The translations under genes were made by a program, and so were the position numbers. The notes beneath the pieces were generated by a model. It was not told the DNA's origin, searched no databases, and saw only the letters and a program-made list of their open reading frames with translations. Shown piece after piece: positions 43,539 to 51,422 of a stretch of DNA of 64,000 nt. The stretch's first letter is position 1, and each line of letters starts with the position of its first letter. Source of the DNA: Rhodospirillales bacterium (GTDB lineage Bacteria; Pseudomonadota; Alphaproteobacteria; Micavibrionales; UBA1664); assembly GCA_023898805.1 (NCBI GenBank), contig CP060260.1, positions 1,054,001-1,118,000 on the forward strand, in the 5' to 3' direction.

Positions 43539-43691
43539 CGGCAGGCGCCACCAAACGGGTCGTAATGGGTTCGACCGGGCCCTGACGGGGGTCGCGCCCG
43601 GATTGGAATTATGACGACTCAAAGTTTAAGCCATGCCCGCGTTCGCGCAAAGCGGAATTAAGCACGCAAAAAACAGGAAAAAGACGGCATC

Positions 43692-43842
43692 CGAATGGCC
43701 TACATGCTGTTTTGGCGGGTTTCGATCACCAGTACCGCGGGGCCACCCGCCGTAAGGCCGCGCGAAGCGCGGACCGGCCCGAATAATTCGAATGGCCTAC
43801 ATGCTGTTTTGGCGGGTTTCGATCACCAGTACCGCGGGGCCA
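43692..43842. repeat. 54-bp direct repeat of the pilL 3' end
   Basis: Positions 43692-43745 repeat 43789-43842 exactly (offset 97). The second copy contains the last pilL codons and stop. Between them (43746-43788) is a GC-rich segment with GCCGTAAGGC / GCGCGAAGCGCG hairpins. As at rho, a 3' end has been copied downstream of its gene. Confidence 0.9.
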
Positions 43843-45107
43843 TTCGGTAAATTGGGGTGCAGCCTGCCCAGCGGGCGCGGTTTTGATTCCGACAGACCCT
43901 TGAGCAGCGTCTGCACCGCATCCTCGAAGGTCCCGTCGATCGAAACCGGGGATTGGATGGGGTAATCGTATTCTGCGGCCCAGTACAGCTCGACCCCCGC
44001 CTGTTTGGACCAGTCCTCAAGGATGCTGCGCAGGGATGAATTGCGCGCGGCCGTCCAGGTCGCTGTGGCGTTCAGGTCGGTGGTGCCAGGGGCCGAAGCG
44101 GGATTGTAATATCCGGCGGCGCCCGACATGTCGTCGATGATCGGCTGCGGTTGAGCTGCGGCGGGGCTGGTGACGGAGGCCTGCATCAAAAGCGGCGATG
44201 GCGCCATCGCCGTGGTCGTGGTGCTTTGCATTGTCGCGGTCGTGACCATTGGTCCGTCATTGTATGCGGTCATCTGCATGCCGCCAGCGCGGGTAATGGT
44301 TACGACATTGCCGTTGATGCTGGCCTGAAGGTTCAGCGGGGCCAGAGTGCTCTGAAGCACGACATCCCACGGTTGACCGCCCTGCCAGGAAACCTTGCCG
44401 GAAATGTCGATGCCCTGATCGAAGACGAACCCATAATGTGCCGGCACGATTTGCCGGATTGCCATGACCAGCGGTAGGTCTTGCCCGAAGCCGTCGGCGA
44501 CCGGGTATTGGCTGGCATAGGAAGCTGCGGTAGGCGCGGCCATCATCGACGTTCCGGCGGATTGCGGCGCCAGCATGACCGGTGTGCCGGCGGGCGCAGC
44601 GGAGGCACCCAGCGTGGGGCCCAGAACCTGCGGGCCGATCGGCGCGGGACCGGGGCCTGAATAAAAGACCGATACATTTTCCGCCGGCATGGCGCTGGCG
44701 GGTGGCCGCGGCATGTCCGTAGTGCGCCCGCTATACGAAGGGTTCCAGGTGATGGGATCGTTGGTCATGCCATTGCCGTAAATCGGCGCGGCACTGGCGG
44801 GCCCGTCCGGCGTGGTTGCGACCGGGGCACCTGTGGCGATACCGTCAAGCGAGTTCGGCAGGCTTTCCGATGTTACAGGCGCAACCGGCGCGGCGGCGGC
44901 GCGTGGCGCGGCTTCAAACGGCCGTGCCTGAGAGCCCGGGTTGATGGTGCCGCTGGCTGGTACGGGGGCGTTTGCGGCCATGTTTGCAGGCGCGGTCCAT
45001 TGGAATCCAGCCCGGGCCGGTGCGGCAAAGGCGAAAACGCCAACCATCGCAGTTCCAGCCACCACGGCCGCAGCCGTGCCATATTTGCGCAAGAGAGGAA
45101 ACGCCAT
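43797..45107 (-). CDS. pilL: type IVb pilus protein PilL (STN + TcpQ domains)
   Basis: A 436-residue exported protein from ATG 45107 with AAGGGA upstream; a signal peptide ends 'APARA'. After a disordered Pro/Ala/Gly-rich part (~30-205), 'FVFDQGIDISGKVSWQGGQ' to 'NLQASINGNVVTIT' (~230-280) is an STN/N0-like domain. The C-terminus ('WTAARNSSLRSILEDWSKQA', 'YWAAEYDYPIQSPVSIDGTF') is the TcpQ/PilL domain, which assists secretin PilN. It starts the pil operon, 170 bp after icmT. The 170-bp gap could hold a promoter; no clear one was seen. Confidence 0.9.
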   Translation of the reverse strand: MAFPLLRKYGTAAAVVAGTAMVGVFAFAAPARAGFQWTAPANMAANAPVPASGTINPGSQARPFEAAPRAAAAPVAPVTSESLPNSLDGIATGAPVATTPDGPASAAPIYGNGMTNDPITWNPSYSGRTTDMPRPPASAMPAENVSVFYSGPGPAPIGPQVLGPTLGASAAPAGTPVMLAPQSAGTSMMAAPTAASYASQYPVADGFGQDLPLVMAIRQIVPAHYGFVFDQGIDISGKVSWQGGQPWDVVLQSTLAPLNLQASINGNVVTITRAGGMQMTAYNDGPMVTTATMQSTTTTAMAPSPLLMQASVTSPAAAQPQPIIDDMSGAAGYYNPASAPGTTDLNATATWTAARNSSLRSILEDWSKQAGVELYWAAEYDYPIQSPVSIDGTFEDAVQTLLKGLSESKPRPLGRLHPNLPNGPAVLVIETRQNSM

Positions 45108-45276
45108 CGAAAAATCCCTTATATGCCGTAAAACTTCAAAAGCCGCGAATTGCCCGCCGCCCATTTTGCGCCAAGTCTAGAACCCTGTCCTGTAAAATAC
45201 AAGCGCGGCAAGCGCCGCGAAATGGATTGACCACAAAGTTGGTGACGCGACCCAGAAGAGGGGGCGTATCGCGCCC

Positions 45277-45564
45277 TCAGCCGTAATCGATCATCCGCCG
45301 CCGCCGGTGCCACAAAAGCCCGGGCCGGTTGGGACCGAGGATCCACGTGCGTAGCGAGCGCATCGCCGCGTCGAAGGTCAGCCCCTTGCGCTCCAGAATC
45401 CAGAACAGGATGCACATGATGGCGAACAGCGCCAAAGTCCAGATCCGCATATGCATCAAAAAGACCATGAAAAACAGGGCGACGCGCGCATCCAGCCCGA
45501 AAAACCGCACGGGTTTCATGCTGTTGCGCCAATGCCAGTCGCCTGATGTTTCAATATCGGTCAC
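45277..45564 (-). CDS. icmT: IcmT/TraK-like T4BSS inner-membrane protein
   Basis: A 95-residue protein from GTG 45564. I chose this start because 'HWRNSMKPVRFFGLDARVA' matches the conserved IcmT N-terminus; the ATG at 45519 would cut it. The hydrophobic segment ('MRIWTLALFAIMCILFWILE') is followed by 'RKGLTFDAAMRSLRTWILGP' and a basic tail ('WHRRRRMIDYG'). IcmT (TraK in R64) is a small essential component of the Dot/Icm apparatus. It lies ~190 bp after dotB, separated by the repeat element. Confidence 0.88.
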   Translation of the reverse strand: MTDIETSGDWHWRNSMKPVRFFGLDARVALFFMVFLMHMRIWTLALFAIMCILFWILERKGLTFDAAMRSLRTWILGPNRPGLLWHRRRRMIDYG

Positions 45565-45592
45565 GGAATAAACCTAGCATGAAATGCATCAA

Positions 45593-45773
45593 GGACAAAC
45601 ATAAGGGCCGCGACTGCGGCCCCGCGAAGCGTAAGCGGAGCGAAGCCAAGGCGTGCGAGAGCGCGCCGCCCGGCGTTTGAGGGACAAACATAAGGGCCGC
45701 GACTGCGGCCCCGCGAAGCGTAAGCGGAGCGAAGCCAAGCCAAGCCAAGCCAAGCGGCGTCTGAGCGCACGGA
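45593..45773. repeat. paired 58-bp direct repeat plus GCCAA array (REP-like copies 2 and 3)
   Basis: Positions 45593-45650 equal 45682-45739 (58 bp, offset 89). Each carries the hairpin GGGCCGC-GACT-GCGGCCC followed by CGCGAAGCGTAAGCGGAGCG. The first ends with GGCGTTTGAGGG and the second with four GCCAA 5-mers and GGCGTCTGAGCG. They match copy 1 (30865) and copy 4 (55726). They lie in the gap between dotB and icmT. Confidence 0.92.
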
Positions 45774-46934
45774 TTACGTCGCGCCAGTGGCCTGCGTCAG
45801 CGTCAGATACCAGCGGCGCTCGATCACGCCCGCCTCGAACAGCTTGGCGGCGGAAGCGTTGATGGTCTGGCCGTAATTGGGGATCATGCGCTGGATTTCG
45901 ACCGTCCATTGGTTGAAATCCATATCCAGCAGCTTTTCGCGCACCACGTCGTTGAACACCATCCATTCGCGCACGCCCACGCGCCCGCCGCTGATTTTCG
46001 GCACCAGTGCCTGCGTGACCACCATGCGCAACGTTTCCATCAACGCATAGGCGCGTTCCGCGCGTTCGTCGGATTCGAAGGTGGAAATCATCCGCCGTAT
46101 TGTCGCGGCCACGCCCGTGGTGTGCGTGGTCGTGTAAACCGCGTGGCCGGTTTGCCCGGCCTCGATCGCGGCAGAGATGGTTTCGCGGTCGCGCGCCTCG
46201 CCCACCAGAATGATGTTGGGTTTGCGGCGCAGCGCGTTGCGCACCCCGGCGGCGAAATTGGGCAGGTGGCGCGGGATTTCCGTCTGCGCGACGACCGAGT
46301 GCGGCGAATGCACGGTGTCGTATGTGAATTCGATCGGTGCTTCATAAGTCAGCATCTTGCCGCAGCCGTGCTTGCGCTCCAGCAGCATTCGGCACCCGGC
46401 GGCCAGCAATGTGGTTTTCCCCGAACCCGTAGGGCCGGTGACGACCACCATGCCCTGGCGCGGCGACCAGTTGGCGATGACGTCTTCCTCGATGTTCAGT
46501 TGCGCCATCGTCGGCGGCTCGCTGGGCAGGGCGCGCATGGTGATCTGTGCGGCGTCGCGGCCTTTTGAAAGAATGGCGGTGATGTTTACGCGGAAACGGT
46601 GGCGGGTATAGCGGTCGGGGCGGATTTCATACGATACGTCCAGATCGTCCCCCCCGGCCAGCCGTGCCTGCGCTTCGGGGCCGTAGATCTTGGTCAGCAC
46701 GATCGCCATGTCGGCGGCGTCCATCGGCCGGAACGTGCCCGGGTACAGCTTGCCCGAAATTTCGTTATAGACGGGCCGGTCGGTCTGCCACGTCACATCG
46801 CTCGAACCCTGCTGTACGCACCACAAAAGGAACGGGTCGACATGTTCGTCGGTAAAACGCGTGGGTTCGCCGGGCCATGTCTGGCCTGCGCCGCCTTGCC
46901 CTTTGAGCAGGCTTATCGGCTTGCGGGTTGCCAT
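45774..46934 (-). CDS. dotB: T4BSS cytoplasmic ATPase DotB (TraJ)
   Basis: A 386-residue secretion ATPase of the PilT/VirB11-like DotB type. It has Walker A 'VVTGPTGSGKTTLLA' (167-174), the Asp box 'TYEAPIEFTYD', Walker B 'PNIILVGEARDRET' (241-251) and the His box 'GHAVYTTTHT' (263-271). The N-terminal part ('FTDEHVDPFLLWCVQQGSSD') is typical of DotB/TraJ. It is coupled to dotC by a 22-nt overlap. It is the energy source shared by Dot/Icm and IncI conjugation machineries. Confidence 0.94.
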   Translation of the reverse strand: MATRKPISLLKGQGGAGQTWPGEPTRFTDEHVDPFLLWCVQQGSSDVTWQTDRPVYNEISGKLYPGTFRPMDAADMAIVLTKIYGPEAQARLAGGDDLDVSYEIRPDRYTRHRFRVNITAILSKGRDAAQITMRALPSEPPTMAQLNIEEDVIANWSPRQGMVVVTGPTGSGKTTLLAAGCRMLLERKHGCGKMLTYEAPIEFTYDTVHSPHSVVAQTEIPRHLPNFAAGVRNALRRKPNIILVGEARDRETISAAIEAGQTGHAVYTTTHTTGVAATIRRMISTFESDERAERAYALMETLRMVVTQALVPKISGGRVGVREWMVFNDVVREKLLDMDFNQWTVEIQRMIPNYGQTINASAAKLFEAGVIERRWYLTLTQATGAT

Positions 46935-47782
46935 TCGTATGGTCTGGGCTGGAGTTCGGATGGACCGGTAATCTGCAACGCGCGGTCGCCCACGCGCATT
47001 TCGGCGCCGCCGCCGGTGACGCCGCGGTCGGTCTGTAATGTAAAGGGTGGCGAAACGATACCCTGCGCCAGCAGCATCCGGTAACGGATCATGCCCCGGA
47101 AATCGGCGTTCAGGCGGTCAAGATCGGCCTGAAACACCTCGTCCGCTTGTTTGATGCCTTCGTCCCAACCTTTGCGCAGGTTGGTGAACCACACGGTGCG
47201 TTCAGCCGGGGTGGTGGGGTACAGGACGGAAGGCGGCGGCGTGACGTCGCCCCATTCGCGCTCCAGATAGGCGCGCCAGTTGCGCGCCACGGCCACGATC
47301 TGGGCGTTGACGTTGATGTTGTAGATTTTGTCGGCCACGGCGGCGCTTTGCCCGCCGCCTTCGATGACCATCGCGTCCTCGGCTTCGGAAATGATCGGCG
47401 GCTCAATCAAAAGGCCGGACGGCGCCGTGATCAAAAGACGTTTGAAGTCGTAAATCTTGTCCAGATAGGACGCTCGGTCGTCCAGCGTCGCGCGGATCTG
47501 ATAGGTCCGCCACGCCAGCCCGCCGCGCGCGCCGTACGACGTCGCGGCGTCGGCCAGCCCTTCGTTGCGGATTTCCGGATTGGTGTCGGCCTTGACCGCG
47601 GCACCCGCATTGGCGGGAATGATCTGCAATTCCTCAAGGCTTGGCGGTGCCTTGCCGATGCTTTGGTCCAGAATGTCCACAATGCCCGGTTGGGGGATCG
47701 CCTCGGCCCGCGCGGCAACCGGAGCGCCTGCTGCAAGCAGGGCGATCAGGCAAAAGGCGGTGCGGACGACTATTGGATTCAT
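46913..47782 (-). CDS. dotC: T4BSS outer-membrane-complex protein DotC (TraI), apparently not lipidated
   Basis: A 289-residue exported protein. The family core is intact: 'GGLAWRTYQIRATLDDRASYL' region, 'DFKRLLITAPSGLLIEPPII' (~112-131), 'ARNWRAYLEREWGDVTPPPS' (~165-184) and 'RKGWDEGIKQADEVFQADLD' (~204-223). DotC of Legionella is a lipoprotein; here the signal peptide ends 'AARA^EA' with no Cys at the cleavage site. DotC and DotD position DotH at the outer membrane. Seven nt separate it from dotD. Confidence 0.92.
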   Translation of the reverse strand: MNPIVVRTAFCLIALLAAGAPVAARAEAIPQPGIVDILDQSIGKAPPSLEELQIIPANAGAAVKADTNPEIRNEGLADAATSYGARGGLAWRTYQIRATLDDRASYLDKIYDFKRLLITAPSGLLIEPPIISEAEDAMVIEGGGQSAAVADKIYNINVNAQIVAVARNWRAYLEREWGDVTPPPSVLYPTTPAERTVWFTNLRKGWDEGIKQADEVFQADLDRLNADFRGMIRYRMLLAQGIVSPPFTLQTDRGVTGGGAEMRVGDRALQITGPSELQPRPYEWQPASR

Positions 47783-47788
47783 GGCGGC

Positions 47789-48403
47789 TTACCGCGACGG
47801 ACGTTTGCGGTGAAGGGTGACCTCGGACGTGCTGCTGCTGTTCGGCATCACGCGGTTGACGGTCGGGGTATAAAGGATGTCGACCGTATGCCGGCTGGCG
47901 TCCAGCTTCAGATCGGCGCGCGTACCCATTTGCAGCCCGATGTCGCGGAACACCTCGATCAGCGGCTCGTTATACGCGTTCAGGTTGACGATGATCGGCG
48001 TCGGCGGAAGATCGCCCACGGTGCTGAAACTGTATCCCGCGCGTGCGGCCATGTCGCGGGTCACGTCCTCGACCGGGCCGCTCCACTGGAAGGTGACGGC
48101 GCGTTGCAGTTCCACCGGCGCGTTCGGGACCATCGCGGCGGCGGCCGCGACGCCGGGCGTGCGCGTCTGTTCGACGGCGGCGAGTGATTCCAGCGCGCGC
48201 GTCGCACGGTCGGCGGCGTCTGCGATCATCAGCGAGGTGGAGTCAGGCTCCGCCACCAGCTGCGGCTTGGTGTTTCTGAAATTGATGCCCGCCGCGCCGG
48301 AACAGGCGGCCAACGGCAAAGCAAGCCCAATGGTAAGGACAAGCACGCCCATTCGGGCGATTTTATAAAAAGTCGAACTGGTCACAGGTACACGCATCCT
48401 CAT
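47789..48403 (-). CDS. dotD: T4BSS lipoprotein DotD (TraH)
   Basis: A 204-residue lipoprotein with signal 'ARMGVLVLTIGLALPLAAC^SG' (lipobox LAAC). Residues ~105-195 form the N0-like domain of DotD ('VTFQWSGPVEDVTRDMAARA', 'PPTPIIVNLNAYNEPLIEVF', 'RHTVDILYTP'), the fold shared with secretin N0 domains. It is with DotC in the outer-membrane core. Start 48403 or the nearby ATG 48397 are both possible. Confidence 0.92.
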   Translation of the reverse strand: MRMRVPVTSSTFYKIARMGVLVLTIGLALPLAACSGAAGINFRNTKPQLVAEPDSTSLMIADAADRATRALESLAAVEQTRTPGVAAAAAMVPNAPVELQRAVTFQWSGPVEDVTRDMAARAGYSFSTVGDLPPTPIIVNLNAYNEPLIEVFRDIGLQMGTRADLKLDASRHTVDILYTPTVNRVMPNSSSTSEVTLHRKRPSR

Positions 48404-48458
48404 CTTGCCGAACTGTAAAGGCCGCGCCCGCGGCCCACAACAGATTAAAACTCTGTTT

Positions 48459-48986
48459 TTATCCTTTATCCTCAGACTCCTGACTGCTACGCCCCATCCG
48501 GAACCGGATGGCGGGCTTTCTGGCCGCGTTGGCTGCGGATTCGGCGGCCTTGCGCGCCGCTGTCTGGTCGGCGGCGTTGGGCCGGGCCAGCAGCCCCTTG
48601 CGCCGCATCACCTCGACCACCTTTTGCTTGTACTGAAAACCCTTGGACGGCGTACGCGAATGGTAATTGGCGACCGCGCGCGCAAGCGACCCCGTCTCGT
48701 TCAGGTGCTGTCGCAATATCCACGCCGATACGTTGACATTGGTGCATCCGTCGTCGCGCACCCACTTCATCGCGATTTTTTCGCTTACGCCCCAGTTGCG
48801 CGCCAGCTGCGGCAGCCAGATCGTGTTGATCTGCATTGGCCCCAGATCGTACGTGCCATTGGTGTTGGCCACCTGCTGGCCGATGCGGCCGCCCTCGACG
48901 TGCAGAATGCCGACCAGCACCTGCGGCGGCACCGCATAGGTCTGGGCCGCGATCATCAGGCACGCCGCGAACAGATGGTTGATCAT
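48459..48986 (-). CDS. lytic transglycosylase (T4SS-associated)
   Basis: A 175-residue protein with an SLT-type fold: catalytic Glu in 'LVGILHVEGGRIGQ' (~E31), 'YDLGPMQINTIWLPQL' and 'ARAVANYHSRTP'. Such enzymes locally open peptidoglycan for T4SS assembly (VirB1/PilT type). The N-terminal 'MINHLFAACLMIAAQTYAVP' may be a short export signal, or the first helix of the domain. It overlaps the previous gene by ATGA and precedes dotD by 55 nt. Confidence 0.9.
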   Translation of the reverse strand: MINHLFAACLMIAAQTYAVPPQVLVGILHVEGGRIGQQVANTNGTYDLGPMQINTIWLPQLARNWGVSEKIAMKWVRDDGCTNVNVSAWILRQHLNETGSLARAVANYHSRTPSKGFQYKQKVVEVMRRKGLLARPNAADQTAARKAAESAANAARKPAIRFRMGRSSQESEDKG

Positions 48987-49984
48987 GCCGCCTCACCTGT
49001 GTCGGACGAGGTTTCCTTCTTGACGAAAAACGACATCGGATTGCCGGGGATGCCGCCGGTTTGTTTTTCATCGGCCTGTTTCCCGCTCGCCTGTGCGGGT
49101 GCGGATTTCGTACCCGGCGCTTTTGCCGGTGCTTTGGCGGTTGGTGCTTTTGCGTTCTGCGGTTGCGGCGCGCGCGCGCCGCCTGTGGAATCGTTGGGGC
49201 TCAGGAATCCGATCACGGCGCGCAGCACGTCCATCCCGTCTTCGAAACGCTGCCAGATCCGCTCACGCAGTTCTTCGGGATCGGGACTGGCCTGTGCCTG
49301 TCCGTTCGCCATCGCGTGCTGCATCCGGTCCATTTCGACCTCGCACGCCCGCGCCAAAAGTTTTGATCCGCCGGCCAGAAACGCAAGTTCGCGTTCGGCA
49401 TACAGCGTCGAATCCCCGGCCGGGTCGTGCTGTCCGCTGGAAAAGGCATCGGCCAGATGCACCGCGCGTTCGCATAAAGCCTCGCCCAGCTTGCGAATGA
49501 CCAGACTATCCTCCTGACCAAAGGGGAAACGCATCACGGCCTGAATAAAGGGTGTCAGCGCCTCGACCCGGCGCGCGACCATATCGGTGGTGCTGCCGGT
49601 TTCATCGGGCAGCGGTGGAAAGGAATCGGCCAGCGCAAGGCACCCGTCGAAGGCCTGCGCCAGACGGCGGTTGAAGGCATCGTCGGGCATCGCGCCGGAA
49701 AGGACGTAGTGTTGTGCGATCGCGGCGCCGGCCAGCGTGGATACGCGTAAACGCGCGGCCTCGGCCTCTTCCTGCGTGCCCGGGGCAAGCCGGGCGGATA
49801 ATTGCGTGCCGGTGGAAATCGCGGCGGATAAAAGCGCGGCGAATCGCTTGGCCGCTTCCTCCGGACTGGGGTCTGCGGCCGGTCCTTGCCATGCCAACAA
49901 CTCATCGACCGCCCCGATCAGGGGGACGCCCAAAGATTCGAAGACGCGCAACAAGGCCTGCGCTTGTTTCGATTCACGACTCAT
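48983..49984 (-). CDS. unrecognised protein, first gene of the T4BSS-like operon
   Basis: A 333-residue soluble, mostly helical protein from ATG 49984; the TTG at 49990 is also possible. There is no signal peptide. Segments such as 'ALLRVFESLGVPLIGAVDEL' and 'VARRVEALTPFIQAVMRFPF' suggest a helical adaptor. The C-terminal ~80 residues are Pro/Ala/Lys-rich and probably disordered. It overlaps the lytic transglycosylase by ATGA. Position at the head of dotDCB suggests a T4BSS-related cytoplasmic role, unproven. I match no Icm/Dot component. Confidence 0.65.
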   Translation of the reverse strand: MSRESKQAQALLRVFESLGVPLIGAVDELLAWQGPAADPSPEEAAKRFAALLSAAISTGTQLSARLAPGTQEEAEAARLRVSTLAGAAIAQHYVLSGAMPDDAFNRRLAQAFDGCLALADSFPPLPDETGSTTDMVARRVEALTPFIQAVMRFPFGQEDSLVIRKLGEALCERAVHLADAFSSGQHDPAGDSTLYAERELAFLAGGSKLLARACEVEMDRMQHAMANGQAQASPDPEELRERIWQRFEDGMDVLRAVIGFLSPNDSTGGARAPQPQNAKAPTAKAPAKAPGTKSAPAQASGKQADEKQTGGIPGNPMSFFVKKETSSDTGEAA

Positions 49985-49989
49985 GAGCA

Positions 49990-50018
49990 ATTATGGCCCG
50001 CCAGTTACAAAGGGACAA
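49990..50018 (-). promoter_or_regulatory. putative leaderless promoter of the T4BSS-like operon
   Basis: On the minus strand TTGTCC (complement of 50013-50018), 17-nt spacer, CATAAT (complement of 49990-49995, 5/6). The ATG at 49984 begins 5 nt after the -10 box, so transcription would start at about the start codon. Confidence 0.5.
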
Positions 50019-50058
50019 ACGGCTTTCTAAGCCTTTGACACTGCCCCATTTTATTATT

Positions 50059-50067
50059 TTATCCACA
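50059..50067 (+). other. isolated perfect DnaA box
   Basis: TTATCCACA in the 153-bp gap between the T4BSS-like operon and the Dsb-like gene. No cluster of further boxes surrounds it. Confidence 0.6.
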
Positions 50068-50137
50068 TATAAGGTTATGAAATCCTGAATGTCGAGTCTT
50101 TTTGCGCCAGCTTCGGCGTGGTTACGAAAAAACAAAT

Positions 50138-51217
50138 TTAGGGGTTGGCCGATCCGGTGGTCAGGTCGCGTACCGCCGCGGCGATATCCAACGGCCGTCC
50201 GCGGATCAGGCGCACCGGACCATTCGCCCCGCCTGCGCGATAAAGGATCATCGGCGTTGCCAGCAGGTTCCACTGTCCCAGCAAAAGCGTATTCGCCTTG
50301 ATCGCCTCGATATTGATGTCGGGCGGTGCCAGAAGACGGCTTTCGTCGCCCTTGGCGTAATCGAGCATGCGTTGCGGCCCGTCCGCCGCGGCCAGTGCGA
50401 AAGCGGCCAGTGCGCTGGCTTTGGACGAATATCCCATGGGGATCATGTGCACCGCGACCGTGCCTTTGGTGACATAGGGCTCGACCTCGCGCAAAAACTG
50501 CTGGCAATGCGGACAAGTGGGGTCGAGGAAGGCGTAAAACATCGGTGCACCGCTTTTGCCCCATGTCATGCCGTTGGCGTGCGCCGCGTCGTTCAAAAGC
50601 CTGATGCCCGGTGTCGCGCGTTCGACGGTGTTGGCGACGTCGCTCAGCTTGCTGCCTGTTGGCGTAGCGCTTTCGGCGGGTTTGACCGGCGTATCGTTCT
50701 GCTTCGTGTCGGGCGCGGGTGCTGGCGCTGCCTGTGCCACGGGTGCGGGTACAGGCGCAGCTTGCGGTGCCGCGGACGGAGTCGTGGCAGGTTGTTCGCC
50801 GCTGTCCCCGGCCCGTCCGGCGGCCATCGCATTCAGGCTCATCTGCTGCGATTGCCCCAGTTGCTTGAGTTGTTCGCCCGTCAGCATGTTGCCCTGCGCG
50901 TCGAACAGGATGCCCATGACGATCGCTTGGTTGTTGGGCGTGGCATAATAGAATTCCGGCTGACCGCCGCGCATCATAACCCAGCTGTCCAGCGTGTCGT
51001 ATTTGCCCAGATAATAAACCTGCGCGCCGCGCGCTATTTGTTGTTTAAGCGGTTCCGGGATGACCTGCGTGCCCTGACCGGGGTCGAAATGCGGCAGACC
51101 TGCGGTTAGGGCGTCTGTCTGCGGCTGCTCCAGCGTCTGGGCCTGAACGCTGTTCCGGGCGGCACCGGAGAAAAGCACGCCCGCGAAAAAAATAAACAAA
51201 GTCAGACGGCGAAACAT
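50138..51217 (-). CDS. DsbC/TrbB-like exported thiol-disulfide protein
   Basis: A 359-residue protein from ATG 51217 with AAGGA upstream. A signal peptide (~1-26) is followed by an N-terminal dimerisation-like domain (~55-110) and a Pro/Ala linker (~140-185). The thioredoxin-fold domain contains 'FYAFLDPTCPHCQQFLREVE' (CPHC at 235-238), with 'AVHMIPMGYSSKASALAAFA' typical of DsbC/DsbG. It probably corrects disulfides in the periplasm. The adjacent T4BSS/pilus proteins (PilS, PilV) have paired Cys, and IncI plasmids carry a similar TrbB, so a dedicated role is plausible. Confidence 0.85.
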   Translation of the reverse strand: MFRRLTLFIFFAGVLFSGAARNSVQAQTLEQPQTDALTAGLPHFDPGQGTQVIPEPLKQQIARGAQVYYLGKYDTLDSWVMMRGGQPEFYYATPNNQAIVMGILFDAQGNMLTGEQLKQLGQSQQMSLNAMAAGRAGDSGEQPATTPSAAPQAAPVPAPVAQAAPAPAPDTKQNDTPVKPAESATPTGSKLSDVANTVERATPGIRLLNDAAHANGMTWGKSGAPMFYAFLDPTCPHCQQFLREVEPYVTKGTVAVHMIPMGYSSKASALAAFALAAADGPQRMLDYAKGDESRLLAPPDINIEAIKANTLLLGQWNLLATPMILYRAGGANGPVRLIRGRPLDIAAAVRDLTTGSANP

Positions 51218-51342
51218 GAATGGCGATCCTTGTATCAGGTTGCATGACGGGTTGCGATCGGACCGATAGTTTACAGCAACGCCGCGATAGCGCCAGCCCG
51301 AAGCGCGCGCACTTTCCGGCGGCACACGGCGTCCGTTTTCGA

Positions 51343-51370
51343 TTGAATTCCGGTCAGGTGACCCTAATAT
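51343..51370 (+). promoter_or_regulatory. putative promoter of the Bax-inhibitor gene
   Basis: TTGAAT (51343-51348), 16-nt spacer, TAATAT (51365-51370), upstream of the ATG at 51423 that has AAGGAGA as ribosome-binding site. Confidence 0.35.
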
Positions 51371-51422
51371 CAATCTGGTACAGTATCAGGCTCAATAAAG
51401 GGCCCTGTATAAGGAGACGTCC

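Noticed and set aside
43538..43622. TTG start for pilN at 43622
   Set aside because: It would place the lipobox ~56 residues in, behind a non-signal-like Arg/Pro-rich region.
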